Shown here: in pieces, positions 1 through 8,884 of the stretch
How positions within the stretch are numbered: the stretch's first letter is position 1
Layout: each line of letters begins with the position of its first letter
Origin: Candidatus Nyctobacter psychrophilus
Lineage (GTDB): Bacteria > Vulcanimicrobiota > Vulcanimicrobiia > Vulcanimicrobiales > Vulcanimicrobiaceae
Length of the DNA: 64,000 nucleotides
Assembly: GCA_014305025.1 (NCBI GenBank)
Contig: JACRTY010000020.1
Coordinates: 1-64,000, forward strand
Reading direction: 5' to 3'
The notes under the pieces: generated by a model
The model's database searches: none
What the model saw: only the letters and a program-made list of their open reading frames with translations
Told to the model about the DNA's origin: nothing
Made by a program: the position numbers and the translations under genes

Positions 1-107
1 CTATGGGCCTCATGGCCACGAGGCCACTTCGGCCCTAGGCTCCCCGCCACGCGGAAAATCAAACCCTCTTTACCAGACGAAGGCCTCCGATCGATACGCA
101 CGGGCCA

Positions 108-125
108 AAAAGGGGCACCCCTTTT
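108..125 (-). terminator. Rho-independent terminator after the minus-strand ATP-grasp-like gene
   Basis: A perfect inverted repeat (AAAAGGGG, two bases, CCCCTTTT) overlaps the stop codon of the gene at 124-1557. Read on the minus strand, the stem is followed by a T run, the usual layout of an intrinsic terminator. The loop is only two bases if every pair forms, or four if the top pair opens. Confidence 0.7.
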
Positions 126-1557
126 AGTAGCCGTCTTCTCTGACGGTGCAAGGCGACATGATGGCGTCGGACATGCCGTGGATGAGGCGCTTGTCGGCGG
201 CCGCGATGGTGGCGAGGATGCCGCCCAGCCCGATATCGTCGCCGCTCACGAAGTAATACGGGCACAAACGCACCCGGCCGTCGAGCTGGCGCACGTCGTC
301 GCTCTTACGGTCGAAGTAAGCGACCTTGACACGCTTTCCTTTATGGAAGCGCTGCAGCACGTACGGGGTCGTATCATATCCTGCCAACGCGGACTCGAGC
401 GCGCGTTGCCATTCCTCTTTGGTCAGATCGTTGGCAACCTTGACGCCCCGTGAGCCCCAGGCGAGTTCCGAAAACCCCGATGGCTTCACGACGAAATCGC
501 GCTCGCTCTTGCCGAGCGGAATGAGCTGCGCCCAGTCGTGCACGGGCTCGCCGCCGGCGGTCAGCCCGAGGATCGCGGCCTGCGGTGGAAGCGGGCGCGG
601 ATCGAGGACCCACGTCTGGGGAAAGATCGTGAGCAGCCGCCCGAAGGCCTCACCGAGTTCGCTCTTCCAGGTCTTCGCGAGCAACGGATGGTGCAAAAGC
701 GCGAAGGCCAACTTTTCTTCGAGGTGCGCCTTCGGCGGCGGCGTGATCTTGACCCGATTGTGGCGCGCGGCGTAGAGCACGAGATCGTGCTTGGCGATGT
801 TGAGCAGATCGAACAGCTCAAAGTTGCGGTACAGAACGTCGAGCTTTTTCTCTTCGCCGCCGGGTAGTCGTACGAAGAGCGCCTCTTCGGTGAAAACGAT
901 GTCTTCGGGTTTGCAGACATACGTCTCGCCGAGCGCCCGCCGATTCATCGCGGCCGCGAGCCACTCCAGTTCGGCGCGGTAATCGCCGGATTCGACGGAG
1001 ACCACCGCCGCGGTGATCGGCTGCTCTTTGCCCGACGCCGCGCGAAGTGCCGCCGCAAGTCCCGCCGGCATGCCGTCGAGATCGCCGACGGTATCGTAAC
1101 CTAGTTCGCAATACGCTTGCGCCATCGCGCCGACGAAACCCATGCCCCCGGGAACGTTGTCGAGTTCCGAGGCGATGAAACCGCTTTCGGTGAGGATTAG
1201 ATCGGGCCGGATCACGCTTGGGATGTCGCCCCGCAAGCGGTTCTGACGGCCCAGTTTGATGATCGCCTCGGGCTTGCCGTGATCGAGATATTCCGCGATG
1301 AAGGCCGGTGCCGTTCCACGGACGCTGCGCTGGTAGAGGCTCGCGAGCGCCCGGTAGAAGCGCAGAAGGTCTGGTCCAAGGCGTTGGATCGCCGCCAAGG
1401 TTTGCGGCGAGATGGCAAAGGGCTCGGGAGAGAGGCGCCACGCGACGCGTTCGGCGTCGACTCCGACGCCGCCGAAGAGTCCGGCCGGCATGGCGTCGTT
1501 GAGGAAAAGCGCCCGATCTCGCGCGGTCATGGTGGGATCGAGCGCGACACAGCCCAT
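124..1557 (-). CDS. ATP-grasp-like protein of unknown function
   Basis: The product is 477 residues. It has no signal peptide or membrane segment, so it is probably cytoplasmic. Around residues 360-385 it carries a VVKPSGF...WGSRGVKV stretch resembling the ATP-binding lysine strand of ATP-grasp enzymes (circularly permuted or glutathionylspermidine-synthase-like folds), and an RFHKGKRVKVAYFD segment follows. A FIASELDNVPGGMGF segment lies near residue 130. The substrate cannot be read from the sequence. A second in-frame ATG ten codons in (MTARDR) is an alternative start. The gene is monocistronic as far as can be seen and ends in a clear intrinsic terminator. The fold assignment is inference; a peptide or amide ligase is only one possibility. 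Confidence 0.6.
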   Translation of the reverse strand: MGCVALDPTMTARDRALFLNDAMPAGLFGGVGVDAERVAWRLSPEPFAISPQTLAAIQRLGPDLLRFYRALASLYQRSVRGTAPAFIAEYLDHGKPEAIIKLGRQNRLRGDIPSVIRPDLILTESGFIASELDNVPGGMGFVGAMAQAYCELGYDTVGDLDGMPAGLAAALRAASGKEQPITAAVVSVESGDYRAELEWLAAAMNRRALGETYVCKPEDIVFTEEALFVRLPGGEEKKLDVLYRNFELFDLLNIAKHDLVLYAARHNRVKITPPPKAHLEEKLAFALLHHPLLAKTWKSELGEAFGRLLTIFPQTWVLDPRPLPPQAAILGLTAGGEPVHDWAQLIPLGKSERDFVVKPSGFSELAWGSRGVKVANDLTKEEWQRALESALAGYDTTPYVLQRFHKGKRVKVAYFDRKSDDVRQLDGRVRLCPYYFVSGDDIGLGGILATIAAADKRLIHGMSDAIMSPCTVREDGY

Positions 1558-1720
1558 CGACTGGTCCTACCCTTCGATTACCGGTAACGACGCATGGGCT
1601 GCATCGCCGCCGGCCGCATGGCGGCTTCGACAGTCCAGCAGTTTAGCGCTCGAGAACGCAATGTAGCGACGTCTCACGTTGTCCCGAAAAACCGCTGGGA
1701 CGCCTCGGGTTGCGCGGGCG

Positions 1721-2125
1721 CTACTTGAGGACGACGGCCCCGGGGACGAGCAACGCATGCTCGAGACGCGCGTTTCCGCCGCGCACGGCCAAGGTCATGT
1801 GCAGGGTCTTCGCGATGCCGAGCGACTGCAACGGGACATCGTCGATTGTCCGCGCGGTGGCGTCGCTCGAGAGGCGGCTGTACGCCGTCGTTCGGATCAG
1901 CGCTGCATGGCCTTTGAGGCTGATCGTCTCTTGGAGCGTCTCCGCATCACCGGAGGGTGCTTTGGCGCGCGTGGCTGGCCGGCGCTCGAGGGTGCAGATG
2001 CCGACCACCAGCGCCTTCCCGTCGATCGTGAAGGCGTCGGACGAGCAGTCCGCGAGAGCAGGCGAGCGTGAAGCGGCCCCTGCCGCGACGGCCATCGCCA
2101 GGGCCGCGTACCAACGCCGCACCAT
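1721..2125 (-). CDS. Small secreted protein, unknown function
   Basis: The product is 134 residues, starting at ATG 2125 (MVRRWYAALAMAVAAG...ALA), which gives a textbook Sec signal peptide with cleavage near residue 25. The longer open frame upstream is rejected because it overlaps the HAD gene and reads as low-complexity arginine. The mature part has two cysteines (about residues 27 and 44) that could form a disulfide and an otherwise beta-rich composition. It is transcribed divergently from the HAD phosphatase. No family is recognised. Confidence 0.6.
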   Translation of the reverse strand: MVRRWYAALAMAVAAGAASRSPALADCSSDAFTIDGKALVVGICTLERRPATRAKAPSGDAETLQETISLKGHAALIRTTAYSRLSSDATARTIDDVPLQSLGIAKTLHMTLAVRGGNARLEHALLVPGAVVLK

Positions 2126-2213
2126 CACGCCCGGATAACGACGTTGGGCGCCCCGCCGTTCCCAGCACCGTTCCAGGAGCCGCTTTACGGGAACGATAAG
2201 CCCAGGCTGCCAC

Positions 2214-3020
2214 ATGAGAATCGATCTCATCGCGCTCGATCTCGACGGAACGCTGCTCGATCGCAACGAACGCATTTCGCCCCGCAACCGCCGGGCCATC
2301 ACGCGCGCTCTCGATCTCGGCGTACGCGTCGTGCTGGTGACGGGCCGCGGTACCGACCTGCCCTTGCGCGTCTCCCGCGACCTCAACCTGAACCTGCCGG
2401 TCATCTGCTGCCACGGCGCGCTGACCAAAGACTTCGGCGCAAACCGCACCTTGGTGCATCTGCCCGTTCCGCTGGTTTACGCCAAACCGATGGTCGAATT
2501 CGCCGAAAACAACGGCTTGTCGCTGGCCCTCTACGCCGAAGAACATTTCTGGCGGCTGGAAGGCACGCGGCTGTACATGGAAGACATGAGCGGCCCCGCT
2601 TGGCGTGAAGCCAAAACGTTCGCCGACGTGCTCGACGCCGCGCCGACGTTTTTACGGTTTCTCGGGCCCGAGTCCGTCGCAGCCATGGACCGGCAGTTCG
2701 GCGATCTGCCCCTCTCGTTCCGGCACGAAACCTGGGGCGACTTCGTGGAGTGCGCGGTCCTCAATCGCGACGCGAGTAAGAAGAACGCGTTGCAGCGGCT
2801 GTGTGCCGATTTTCAAATCGTGCCCGAGCGCGTGCTCGCGATCGGGGATTCGCGCAACGACGTGCCGATGTTGCGCTGGGCTGGTCTCGGCGTCGCCATG
2901 GGGAACGCGCAACCCGACGTGAAGTCGAGCGTGCGATACGTGACGGCCGGCAACGATGATGACGGCGTGGCGCTGGCGATCGAGCGCTTCGTCATCGCCG
3001 CCGCCAAGCGGCCGGCGTGA
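2214..3020 (+). CDS. Cof-type HAD-superfamily phosphatase
   Basis: This 268-residue protein is a HAD hydrolase of the Cof/YidA (subfamily IIB) type, which dephosphorylates sugar phosphates or similar small phosphates in the cytoplasm. Motif I DLDGTLL holds the nucleophile D9 and the acid D11. Motif II is VTGR near residue 43. Motif III is the SKKNAL lysine near residue 190, and motif IV is GDSRNDVPML near residue 212. The long insert between motifs II and III is the type-IIB cap. The substrate is not predictable. It overlaps the next gene by GTGA and appears to head the operon that runs into the molybdenum-cofactor genes. Confidence 0.9.
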   Translation: MRIDLIALDLDGTLLDRNERISPRNRRAITRALDLGVRVVLVTGRGTDLPLRVSRDLNLNLPVICCHGALTKDFGANRTLVHLPVPLVYAKPMVEFAENNGLSLALYAEEHFWRLEGTRLYMEDMSGPAWREAKTFADVLDAAPTFLRFLGPESVAAMDRQFGDLPLSFRHETWGDFVECAVLNRDASKKNALQRLCADFQIVPERVLAIGDSRNDVPMLRWAGLGVAMGNAQPDVKSSVRYVTAGNDDDGVALAIERFVIAAAKRPA

Positions 3021-3292
3021 CCGCCGCGGACCGCTCGGCTTCTCCCGGGCCCGACGCCGATTACGACACGCGTCTGGGTTCCATTCTCGCGGCGCGCGAT
3101 TGGGCGGCGTTGCGCGAGTTCTCGCGCGAACGCAATGCCGTGCCCGATGACGTGTATGCGCAACCGCAACATTTTTGGGAGGTCATGCTGCACAAGTTGA
3201 CGTGCAGCCGCATCGACCTGCTGGCGCTGCACGAACAATCGCGCACGTGGCTCGCCGAGCATGGATATACGCCCGACCTCGGCGGCTACTGA
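3017..3292 (+). CDS. Conserved-looking small protein, unknown function
   Basis: The product is 91 residues. The GTG start shares four bases (GTGA) with the HAD stop, and its own stop overlaps the moaD ATG (TGATG), so it is translationally coupled on both sides. It is soluble with a charged helical N-terminal half, then a FWEVMLHKLTCSRIDLLALH segment and a C-terminal GY-rich end. No domain is recognised. Its position directly before moaD suggests, but does not show, a link with cofactor or sulfur transfer. Confidence 0.65.
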   Translation: MTAADRSASPGPDADYDTRLGSILAARDWAALREFSRERNAVPDDVYAQPQHFWEVMLHKLTCSRIDLLALHEQSRTWLAEHGYTPDLGGY

Positions 3293-3537
3293 TGACGGTT
3301 CGGATCGCCGCGTTTGCCCGTATCGGTGAAATTCTGCGATCCGGCACGCTGGAGCTGAGTTTGCCCGGTGGCGCCACGGCGGGCGCGGCGTGGCAGTCGC
3401 TGTGCGCCTCCTTCGCGCAGCTGGCGCCGCTGCGCGCGTCGACGCGCCTGGTGATCAACGGGGCGCTGGCCGACGACGGCACGCCTCTCCACGACGGCGA
3501 CGAACTGGCGTTACTGCCGCCCTTCGGCGGCGGATAA
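3292..3537 (+). CDS. moaD: Molybdopterin synthase small subunit (sulfur carrier)
   Basis: The product is 81 residues with the beta-grasp, ubiquitin-like pattern of MoaD and the required C-terminal di-glycine (...PPFGGG). MoaD receives sulfur as a C-terminal thiocarboxylate after adenylation by MoeB and passes it to precursor Z in the MoaD-MoaE complex. ATG 3292 overlaps the preceding stop and gives the expected family length; the longer upstream reading would add about 40 unrelated residues. moaE follows 12 bases later. Confidence 0.93.
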   Translation: MTVRIAAFARIGEILRSGTLELSLPGGATAGAAWQSLCASFAQLAPLRASTRLVINGALADDGTPLHDGDELALLPPFGGG

Positions 3538-3549
3538 ACGGCGTAGCCG

Positions 3550-3987
3550 ATGCACTACGCGATCGTCGATGCGCCGCTCGATCTCGCGGCGCTGATCGCG
3601 GCGGTGCGCACCGCTGCGAGCGGCGGCCTCGTCACCTTCGTCGGATATGTTCGCGAGACGAGCGACGATGGCCGGCCCGTCAGCGGCCTGGATTACGAGG
3701 CGCATGACGAGCTGGCGCTACGCGAACTGCGGGCCGTCGGCGCCGAAGCGTCGACCCGTTTCGGTCCGGCCCGCGTCGCGATCGCGCATCGCGTCGGTTC
3801 ACTCGAACTGGGCGAGGCGGCGGTCGCGATCGCCGTTGCGGCCGCGCATCGCGGCGTCGCTTTCGACGCGTGCGAATACGCGATCGACCAGCTGAAAGCG
3901 CGCGTTCCGATCTGGAAACGCGAGCGGTACCGCGACGGCGACGCGCGCTGGCGCGAGAACGCACCGGCGACGCCGCCCGCGTCGTGA
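3550..3987 (+). CDS. moaE: Molybdopterin synthase catalytic subunit
   Basis: The product is 145 residues, normal for MoaE. It converts cyclic pyranopterin monophosphate to molybdopterin using the MoaD thiocarboxylate. The conserved KARVPIWKRE segment contains the active-site lysines K116 and K123. The VGYVRE and GLDYEAH segments near residues 31-52 are also family hallmarks. It is coupled by a GTGA overlap to the downstream hydrolase, which is not a usual moaE neighbour. Confidence 0.95.
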   Translation: MHYAIVDAPLDLAALIAAVRTAASGGLVTFVGYVRETSDDGRPVSGLDYEAHDELALRELRAVGAEASTRFGPARVAIAHRVGSLELGEAAVAIAVAAAHRGVAFDACEYAIDQLKARVPIWKRERYRDGDARWRENAPATPPAS

Positions 3988-4703
3988 ATCTAGCGCTGCG
4001 CCGTCTGCGCACCGCTGCGGGAAAGACGATCGCCGCGCTCGACTACGAACCACGCCGTGCGCGCGGCGTGGCCCTTGCCGTTGGGCATGGGTATTCGAGT
4101 TCGAAGCACAATCTCGACGCACTCTGCGCGTTTACGGCCAGTCACGGCTTTCACACGATCAGCATCGATTTTCCGGGTCACAAACTCGGCGCCAGCGGCG
4201 GCCGCCTCGAAACCGTTGCCGACTTGACCGATGCGTTGGCGGCTGCCGTCAGTTTCGCGCGTGAAACGTACCGTGTGCCCGTGTATGCGATGGGACACAG
4301 CATGGGCGCGGCGACCGCGATTCGCACGTGCGCGGCCGACCCCGCGATCGCGGGCACGATCTCGATTGCAACGGGGTGGGACCGTCCGACCGCGCTCGGC
4401 GCGCTGTCGGCGCGCGGTGCGGTGGACTTGCGCTCGGCGTACGTGGACGGCTTGACCTTGCAAGAGGTCGTCGCCGCGACAGAGCCGCTGCTGGGACCGG
4501 CACTCGCCGCCCTGGCGGGTCGCCCTGCGCTGTACGTCGCGGCCGAGCACGACGGCATGGTCTCGCGGGCCAGCGCTGCGGAACTTTTCCGGCTGGCGCC
4601 CGAACCCAAGTCGTTCACGCTGATCCCAAGCGACCACACGTCGGCGGGTGAGCACGCCCGGGCCGCCGTCCTGGCGTGGCTGGGCGAACGTCACCCGCGG
4701 TAG
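3984..4703 (+). CDS. Alpha/beta hydrolase
   Basis: The product is 239 residues from the GTG at 3984, which overlaps the moaE stop. It has the alpha/beta-hydrolase pattern: GHGYSSSK near residue 33 (oxyanion region), the nucleophile elbow GHSMG near residue 97, an aspartate in AAEHDGM near residue 192, and a histidine in SDHTSAGEH close to the C-terminus. It is therefore a serine hydrolase (esterase, thioesterase or peptidase type) of unknown substrate. No signal peptide is seen. Its place between moaE and moeB is unexplained. Confidence 0.85.
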   Translation: MNLALRRLRTAAGKTIAALDYEPRRARGVALAVGHGYSSSKHNLDALCAFTASHGFHTISIDFPGHKLGASGGRLETVADLTDALAAAVSFARETYRVPVYAMGHSMGAATAIRTCAADPAIAGTISIATGWDRPTALGALSARGAVDLRSAYVDGLTLQEVVAATEPLLGPALAALAGRPALYVAAEHDGMVSRASAAELFRLAPEPKSFTLIPSDHTSAGEHARAAVLAWLGERHPR

Positions 4704-4801
4704 AATACCGTGGCGTGGGCAGGCCCGAATCGCTGGACGATTCGGATGCGCCCAGCATGCAACGGGTGGAAGTCGAGCAAATCCCGACAAACTCTACACC
4801 G

Positions 4802-5914
4802 ATGGTCGCCGATCTGCGGCGTTACAGTCGCCATTTGCTCATGCCCGAGGTGGGCCTGGATGGTCAGCGCCGCTTAGGCCGCGCGCGCGTGCTGGTCGTG
4901 GGCGCAGGCGGCTTGGGCTCTCCGGTGCTGCAGTACCTCGCCGCCGCGGGCGTCGGGCGTATCGGCATCGTGGACGACGATACGGTCGACGTGACGAACC
5001 TGCAACGCCAAGTGATCTACGCGCAGCCCGACGTCGGCCGTCCCAAGGCGGCCACGGCCGCCCGACGCGTCGTGGACCTCAATCCCCACGTCGCGGTCGA
5101 CGCCTACCCCGTGCGGCTGGATGCCGGCAACGCCCGCGACCTCGTGCGCGCGTACGACGTCGTGGTCGACGCGACCGACACGTTCGGAGCGCGCTATCTG
5201 ATCAACGACGCCTGCCGGCTCGAAGGCAAGCCGGACATCTACGGTTCGATCTTCCGCTTCGACGGACAAGTCAGCGTGTTCGGTCCGGACGGTCCGTGCT
5301 ATCGGTGCCTCTTCCCGCAGCCGCCGCCGGAGGGCACCGTGCCGACTTGTGCGGAGGGCGGCGTCCTCGGCGTGCTGGCCGGGCTCGTCGGCACGTGGCA
5401 AGCAAATGAAGCGCTCAAATTGATCCTCGGCATCGGAACGGCGCTGGTGGGACGGTTGCTGTTGATCGACGCGCTCTCTGGGCGCACGCGTGAAGTCGGC
5501 TTCGAAAGCGATCCGTCATGCGCGTTGCACGGAGCGCATGCGACGATCGATGCGGTCGTGCCGATGCCGGACGCGCCGACGGCACAGCCGCCGCGGGGCA
5601 TCGTCGAACTCGACGCGGCGCAGTTAGACGCATACTTGGCCGAGCACCCCGAATCGTACGTGCTCGACGTGCGCGAACCGCACGAGAGCGCCCTTGGGCC
5701 GGCGCCACGTGGGGTTGCGCTTCCGGCCAGCGTGCTGATGGCCCACGTGAAAGAACTCGACAGCGCGCGTGAATACGTCGTCGCTTGCCGCGTCGGCGTA
5801 AAATCGGCATGGGCACTTGGGCAGCTCGAGGACGCCGGCTTCCGGCGATTGAAACACTTGCGCGGCGGATTGCTCGCCTATGCCGTCGCGCGCCCCGAAT
5901 TCGAGTTCTTCTGA
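4802..5914 (+). CDS. moeB: MoaD-adenylating enzyme with C-terminal rhodanese domain
   Basis: This is a MoeB/ThiF-type E1-like protein of about 370 residues with a C-terminal rhodanese domain, the MOCS3-like layout that both adenylates the sulfur carrier and donates sulfur. It shows the nucleotide loop GAGGLGSP, the arginine motif NLQRQVIY, the CYRC pair, the conserved PTCAEGGVLG and a DVREPHE rhodanese entry with its active-site cysteine in CRVGVKS. The second zinc-binding pair is atypical: CALH in place of CxxC. I start at ATG 4802 just before DLRRYSRHL, the usual family N-terminus; ATG 4757 is an alternative. The stop overlaps queG (TGATG). Confidence 0.9.
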   Translation: MVADLRRYSRHLLMPEVGLDGQRRLGRARVLVVGAGGLGSPVLQYLAAAGVGRIGIVDDDTVDVTNLQRQVIYAQPDVGRPKAATAARRVVDLNPHVAVDAYPVRLDAGNARDLVRAYDVVVDATDTFGARYLINDACRLEGKPDIYGSIFRFDGQVSVFGPDGPCYRCLFPQPPPEGTVPTCAEGGVLGVLAGLVGTWQANEALKLILGIGTALVGRLLLIDALSGRTREVGFESDPSCALHGAHATIDAVVPMPDAPTAQPPRGIVELDAAQLDAYLAEHPESYVLDVREPHESALGPAPRGVALPASVLMAHVKELDSAREYVVACRVGVKSAWALGQLEDAGFRRLKHLRGGLLAYAVARPEFEFF

Positions 5915-7098
5915 TGACGAGCGAACCCGAGGAGTTGGCCGCGCGGGTGCGCACGGTCGCGCGCGAAGCAGGTGCAAGCGCCGTGGCGATCGCCGCTGCG
6001 CGGCGCGACGGCGTGACGGAGACGCGCCTGCGGGAGGCGTTTGCGCGCGGCGATTTCGCGACGTGGCACTACGACGACGCCTATGCCGCCCGGGCCACGT
6101 CGCCCCAGAGCATCTTGCCGGGCGCCCGCAGCGTCATCTGCGTTGCCGTCGCCTATGCGACGCGCGCGCGCTCGCGCGCGCTGCCATTGCAAGGGCGCGT
6201 TTCCAACTATGCGTGGTCGCACGATTACCACCGCCGCGTGCGGGGCATCCTCGAGCCCGTCGCCGCGGCGCTCGATGCGTTCGCCGGTGAACCGGCGACG
6301 CGCATCGTCTGCGACACGACGCCCTTCGCCGAGCGCGCCTTCGCCGCACGCGCGGGACTAGGCTGGATCGGAAAACACACCAATTTGATCGCACCGAAAA
6401 TCGGTTCGTTCGTCTTCTTGGGCGAGATCGTCACGACGCTGCTACTGACGCCCGATGCGCCGCTGACAAAGTCGTGCGGCAGTTGCCGTCGCTGCGTCGA
6501 CGTCTGCCCGACGGGCGCGCTGCGCGGCGATGCGACGATCGACGCACGGCGCTGCATCTCCGATCTCACGCAGCGCACCGATGCGGTTCCGATTAGCTTG
6601 CGGCCGCTAATGGGCACGTGGGTTTGGGGCTGCGATCTCTGCCAGGAAGCGTGTCCCCCCACCCAGCGCGCCGGCTTTGCCGCCGATGCCGCGTTCGCGC
6701 CGCAGGACGACGCGCGCGCCCAGCCCGATTTGCCAGCGTTGCTGCGCCTGCGCAGCTCCCGGTTTAAACGAGAGTTCCGCGCGACCGCAATGGGTTGGCG
6801 GGGCGCCGCCGTACTGCGCCGCAACGCCGCGGTGGCGCTCGGTAATACGCTCGACCGTGCCGCCGTGCCGGTGTTGGCCCAAGCGCTCGAGGATGATCCG
6901 CACCCCCTCGTCCGAGGTCATGCTGCCTGGGCGCTCGGCCGCATCGGCTCGCCTGCTGCCGTTGCCGCGCTGCGCGAACGGCACGCGCGTGAAGGCGACG
7001 CTCAGGTGCGCGACGAGATCGCCGCCGCACTCGGTGCCATGGAAACCTTCACCGGCGCGCAGGCGTTGGAACTCGGGAGGGCCTCATCCGCCGTATGA
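5914..7098 (+). CDS. queG: Epoxyqueuosine reductase
   Basis: The product is 394 residues. QueG reduces epoxyqueuosine in tRNA to queuosine, using cobalamin and two [4Fe-4S] clusters. The catalytic aspartate sits in CDTTP (D134). The cluster ligands are CGSCRRCVDVCP (C188, C191, C194, C198) and the downstream RRC and CDLCQEACP motifs. The C-terminal about 100 residues look like HEAT-type helical repeats (LEDDPHPLVRGHAAWALG), as in long QueG forms. ATG 5914 overlaps the moeB stop. It ends in an ATGA overlap with the next gene. The downstream pduO gene at 27 kb could supply adenosylated corrinoid, though QueG uses cob(II)alamin. Confidence 0.94.
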   Translation: MTSEPEELAARVRTVAREAGASAVAIAAARRDGVTETRLREAFARGDFATWHYDDAYAARATSPQSILPGARSVICVAVAYATRARSRALPLQGRVSNYAWSHDYHRRVRGILEPVAAALDAFAGEPATRIVCDTTPFAERAFAARAGLGWIGKHTNLIAPKIGSFVFLGEIVTTLLLTPDAPLTKSCGSCRRCVDVCPTGALRGDATIDARRCISDLTQRTDAVPISLRPLMGTWVWGCDLCQEACPPTQRAGFAADAAFAPQDDARAQPDLPALLRLRSSRFKREFRATAMGWRGAAVLRRNAAVALGNTLDRAAVPVLAQALEDDPHPLVRGHAAWALGRIGSPAAVAALRERHAREGDAQVRDEIAAALGAMETFTGAQALELGRASSAV

Positions 7099-7742
7099 AT
7101 CGTTTCGCTTGCTTATCTGCCTTGGCGCTGATCTTGTGCGCTACGGCACCCGCTTGGCCGGCTACGCCGACGGCGCTCGATCCTGGGAATAACGCGTTGT
7201 ACAAACGCATGGTCGCGCTCAACGGCAACGTCAATTCGTACGAAGCGGACGTCCATCTGGACGTGGCGCTGCGCACCTTTCCGTTCATCAGTCCGTCGCT
7301 CGACGGCAACGTCTACTATAAGCGCCCCAACAAAGAGGCGGTCGTCTTCAATACCGTTCCGGCATTGGCGTCGCAGTTCAAGAAGGTGTACCCCCGCATC
7401 GATCCGCCCGAGCAGTGGAGCGAACTGTACAACGTATCATCGCTCGGCGACGCAAATGGGCAAACCACATTTCGGTTGGTGCCCAAGAAAAACGGCCGGG
7501 TCCAACATCTCGACGTAAAGGTCGACGACGCGACCGCCACGCCGCGCACGTATACGTGGACGTACAAGGACGGCGGGTATGTAACGTTCGTTCAGTCCTA
7601 TACCATGCAGAACGGCGATTATCTCGTGCAAAAGCAGACCGGACACGTCGAGTTGCCTTCGTATAAAGCCGACGTCGTCTCCAACTTTTCGAACTATCGC
7701 CTCAACGTCGCCGTGGCCGACTCCGTGTTCGAAAATAAGTAG
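7095..7742 (+). CDS. Exported LolA-like protein
   Basis: The product is 215 residues with a clear signal peptide (MNRFACLSALALILCATAPAWPA), so it is exported to the periplasm or envelope. The mature region alternates short beta strands with a YNVSSLG/TFRLVPKK/VTFVQSYTMQNGDY pattern that resembles the LolA/LppX-type half-barrel fold used to carry lipid or lipoprotein. That likeness is by pattern only. It starts inside the queG stop (ATGA). The neighbour genes make cofactors, so the context does not explain its job. Confidence 0.6.
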   Translation: MNRFACLSALALILCATAPAWPATPTALDPGNNALYKRMVALNGNVNSYEADVHLDVALRTFPFISPSLDGNVYYKRPNKEAVVFNTVPALASQFKKVYPRIDPPEQWSELYNVSSLGDANGQTTFRLVPKKNGRVQHLDVKVDDATATPRTYTWTYKDGGYVTFVQSYTMQNGDYLVQKQTGHVELPSYKADVVSNFSNYRLNVAVADSVFENK

Positions 7743-7774
7743 CGGTACGCCGGACTCTCGATGAACCAAGCGAC

Positions 7775-8794
7775 GTGATCGATCTGATCGACGGGACTGC
7801 CGTCCAGAAGCCCCTGGCCGATACGTTTCGTCGGCCGATCACGTACTTGCGCATCTCGGTGACCGACCGCTGTAACCTGCGCTGCACGTATTGCATGCCC
7901 GAAGCCGGGCTGCCCTGGATTCCGAAAAGCGACATCCTCGCTTACGAAGAGATCGAGGCGATCGTCGCCGCGGCAGCGTCGGTGGGCGTGCGCAGCATCC
8001 GCCTGACCGGCGGTGAGCCGCTGGTGCGGCGCGATCTGCCCGAACTCGTCTGCCGCCTCGCGGCAATCCCGGGCATCGATGACATCGCTTTGTCGACCAA
8101 CGGCCTTTTGCTCGCCGATGCGGCGCGCGCGCTCGCTGCTGCCGGCTTGCGGCGGGTGAACGTCTCGCTCGATACGCTGCGCTCCGAGCGATTCGAGGCG
8201 ATCGCGCGGCGCCCCGGACTCGAACGCGTGCTCGCCGGCATCGACGCGGCGCTGGCTGCCGGTCTCGGGCCGCTCAAACTCAACTGCGTGCTGATGCGCG
8301 GCCAGAACGATGATGAACTGGCAGACTTCGCCGCCCTCGCGTACGACCGTGCGCTGTACGTGCGCTTCATCGAAGTCATGCCGGTGCACGAGAATGTGGG
8401 GATGCAGACCGACGCCTACGTTTCGAGCGACGAGATTCTGGAGCGGCTGGGAGCGGTTGCGCGGCTGGAAGCGGTAAGCGGCCCGGGTGGTAACGGGCCG
8501 GCCCGGTATTTTGCGGCCCCCGGTGCGCACGGTGCCGTCGGGGTCATCAGCCCGCTGTCGCACGACTACTGCGACCGCTGCAACCGGGTACGCCTGTCGG
8601 CCGATGGCCGGTTGCGGCTGTGCCTGTTCGGCGACTACGAGATCGACCTCCGCGGCCCGCTGCGCGCCGGCGCCTCGCAGGCCGACATCGCGCGGCTCTT
8701 CGGCGCCGGCATGCTGATCAAACCCGAACGCCACCACCTGGAATTAGGCATCCCCAGCAGCCGCATGCGCGCGTTTAGCGAAATCGGCGGCTGA
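7775..8794 (+). CDS. moaA: GTP 3',8-cyclase
   Basis: The product is 339 residues from GTG 7775. It is a radical-SAM enzyme that, with MoaC, begins molybdenum-cofactor synthesis from GTP. The SAM cluster motif CNLRCTYC supplies C33, C37 and C40. The C-terminal second cluster is CDRCNRVRLSADGRLRLC. The protein ends in the conserved di-glycine tail (SEIGG). TGGEPLVR is the SAM-binding GGE motif. No moaC or moeA is seen in the window, so the rest of the pathway must lie elsewhere. Confidence 0.96.
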   Translation: MIDLIDGTAVQKPLADTFRRPITYLRISVTDRCNLRCTYCMPEAGLPWIPKSDILAYEEIEAIVAAAASVGVRSIRLTGGEPLVRRDLPELVCRLAAIPGIDDIALSTNGLLLADAARALAAAGLRRVNVSLDTLRSERFEAIARRPGLERVLAGIDAALAAGLGPLKLNCVLMRGQNDDELADFAALAYDRALYVRFIEVMPVHENVGMQTDAYVSSDEILERLGAVARLEAVSGPGGNGPARYFAAPGAHGAVGVISPLSHDYCDRCNRVRLSADGRLRLCLFGDYEIDLRGPLRAGASQADIARLFGAGMLIKPERHHLELGIPSSRMRAFSEIGG

Positions 8795-8884
8795 TTTCTG
8801 GCGTGGACGGGCATTGCTTGCTGCGCGTCACGCTTTGCGGGTTGCTGGCGTTATAGTCAATACACGCTTGCTCGGAGATTGGCG

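Noticed and set aside
4-25. GGCC-rich inverted repeat at the left edge
   Set aside because: The six-base stem is within what chance gives in GC-rich DNA, and its context is cut by the window edge.
8852-8857. TATAGT as a -10 element before the ECF sigma gene
   Set aside because: No -35 or ECF-type motif lies at a suitable distance and there is no TGn extension, so the match is too weak.
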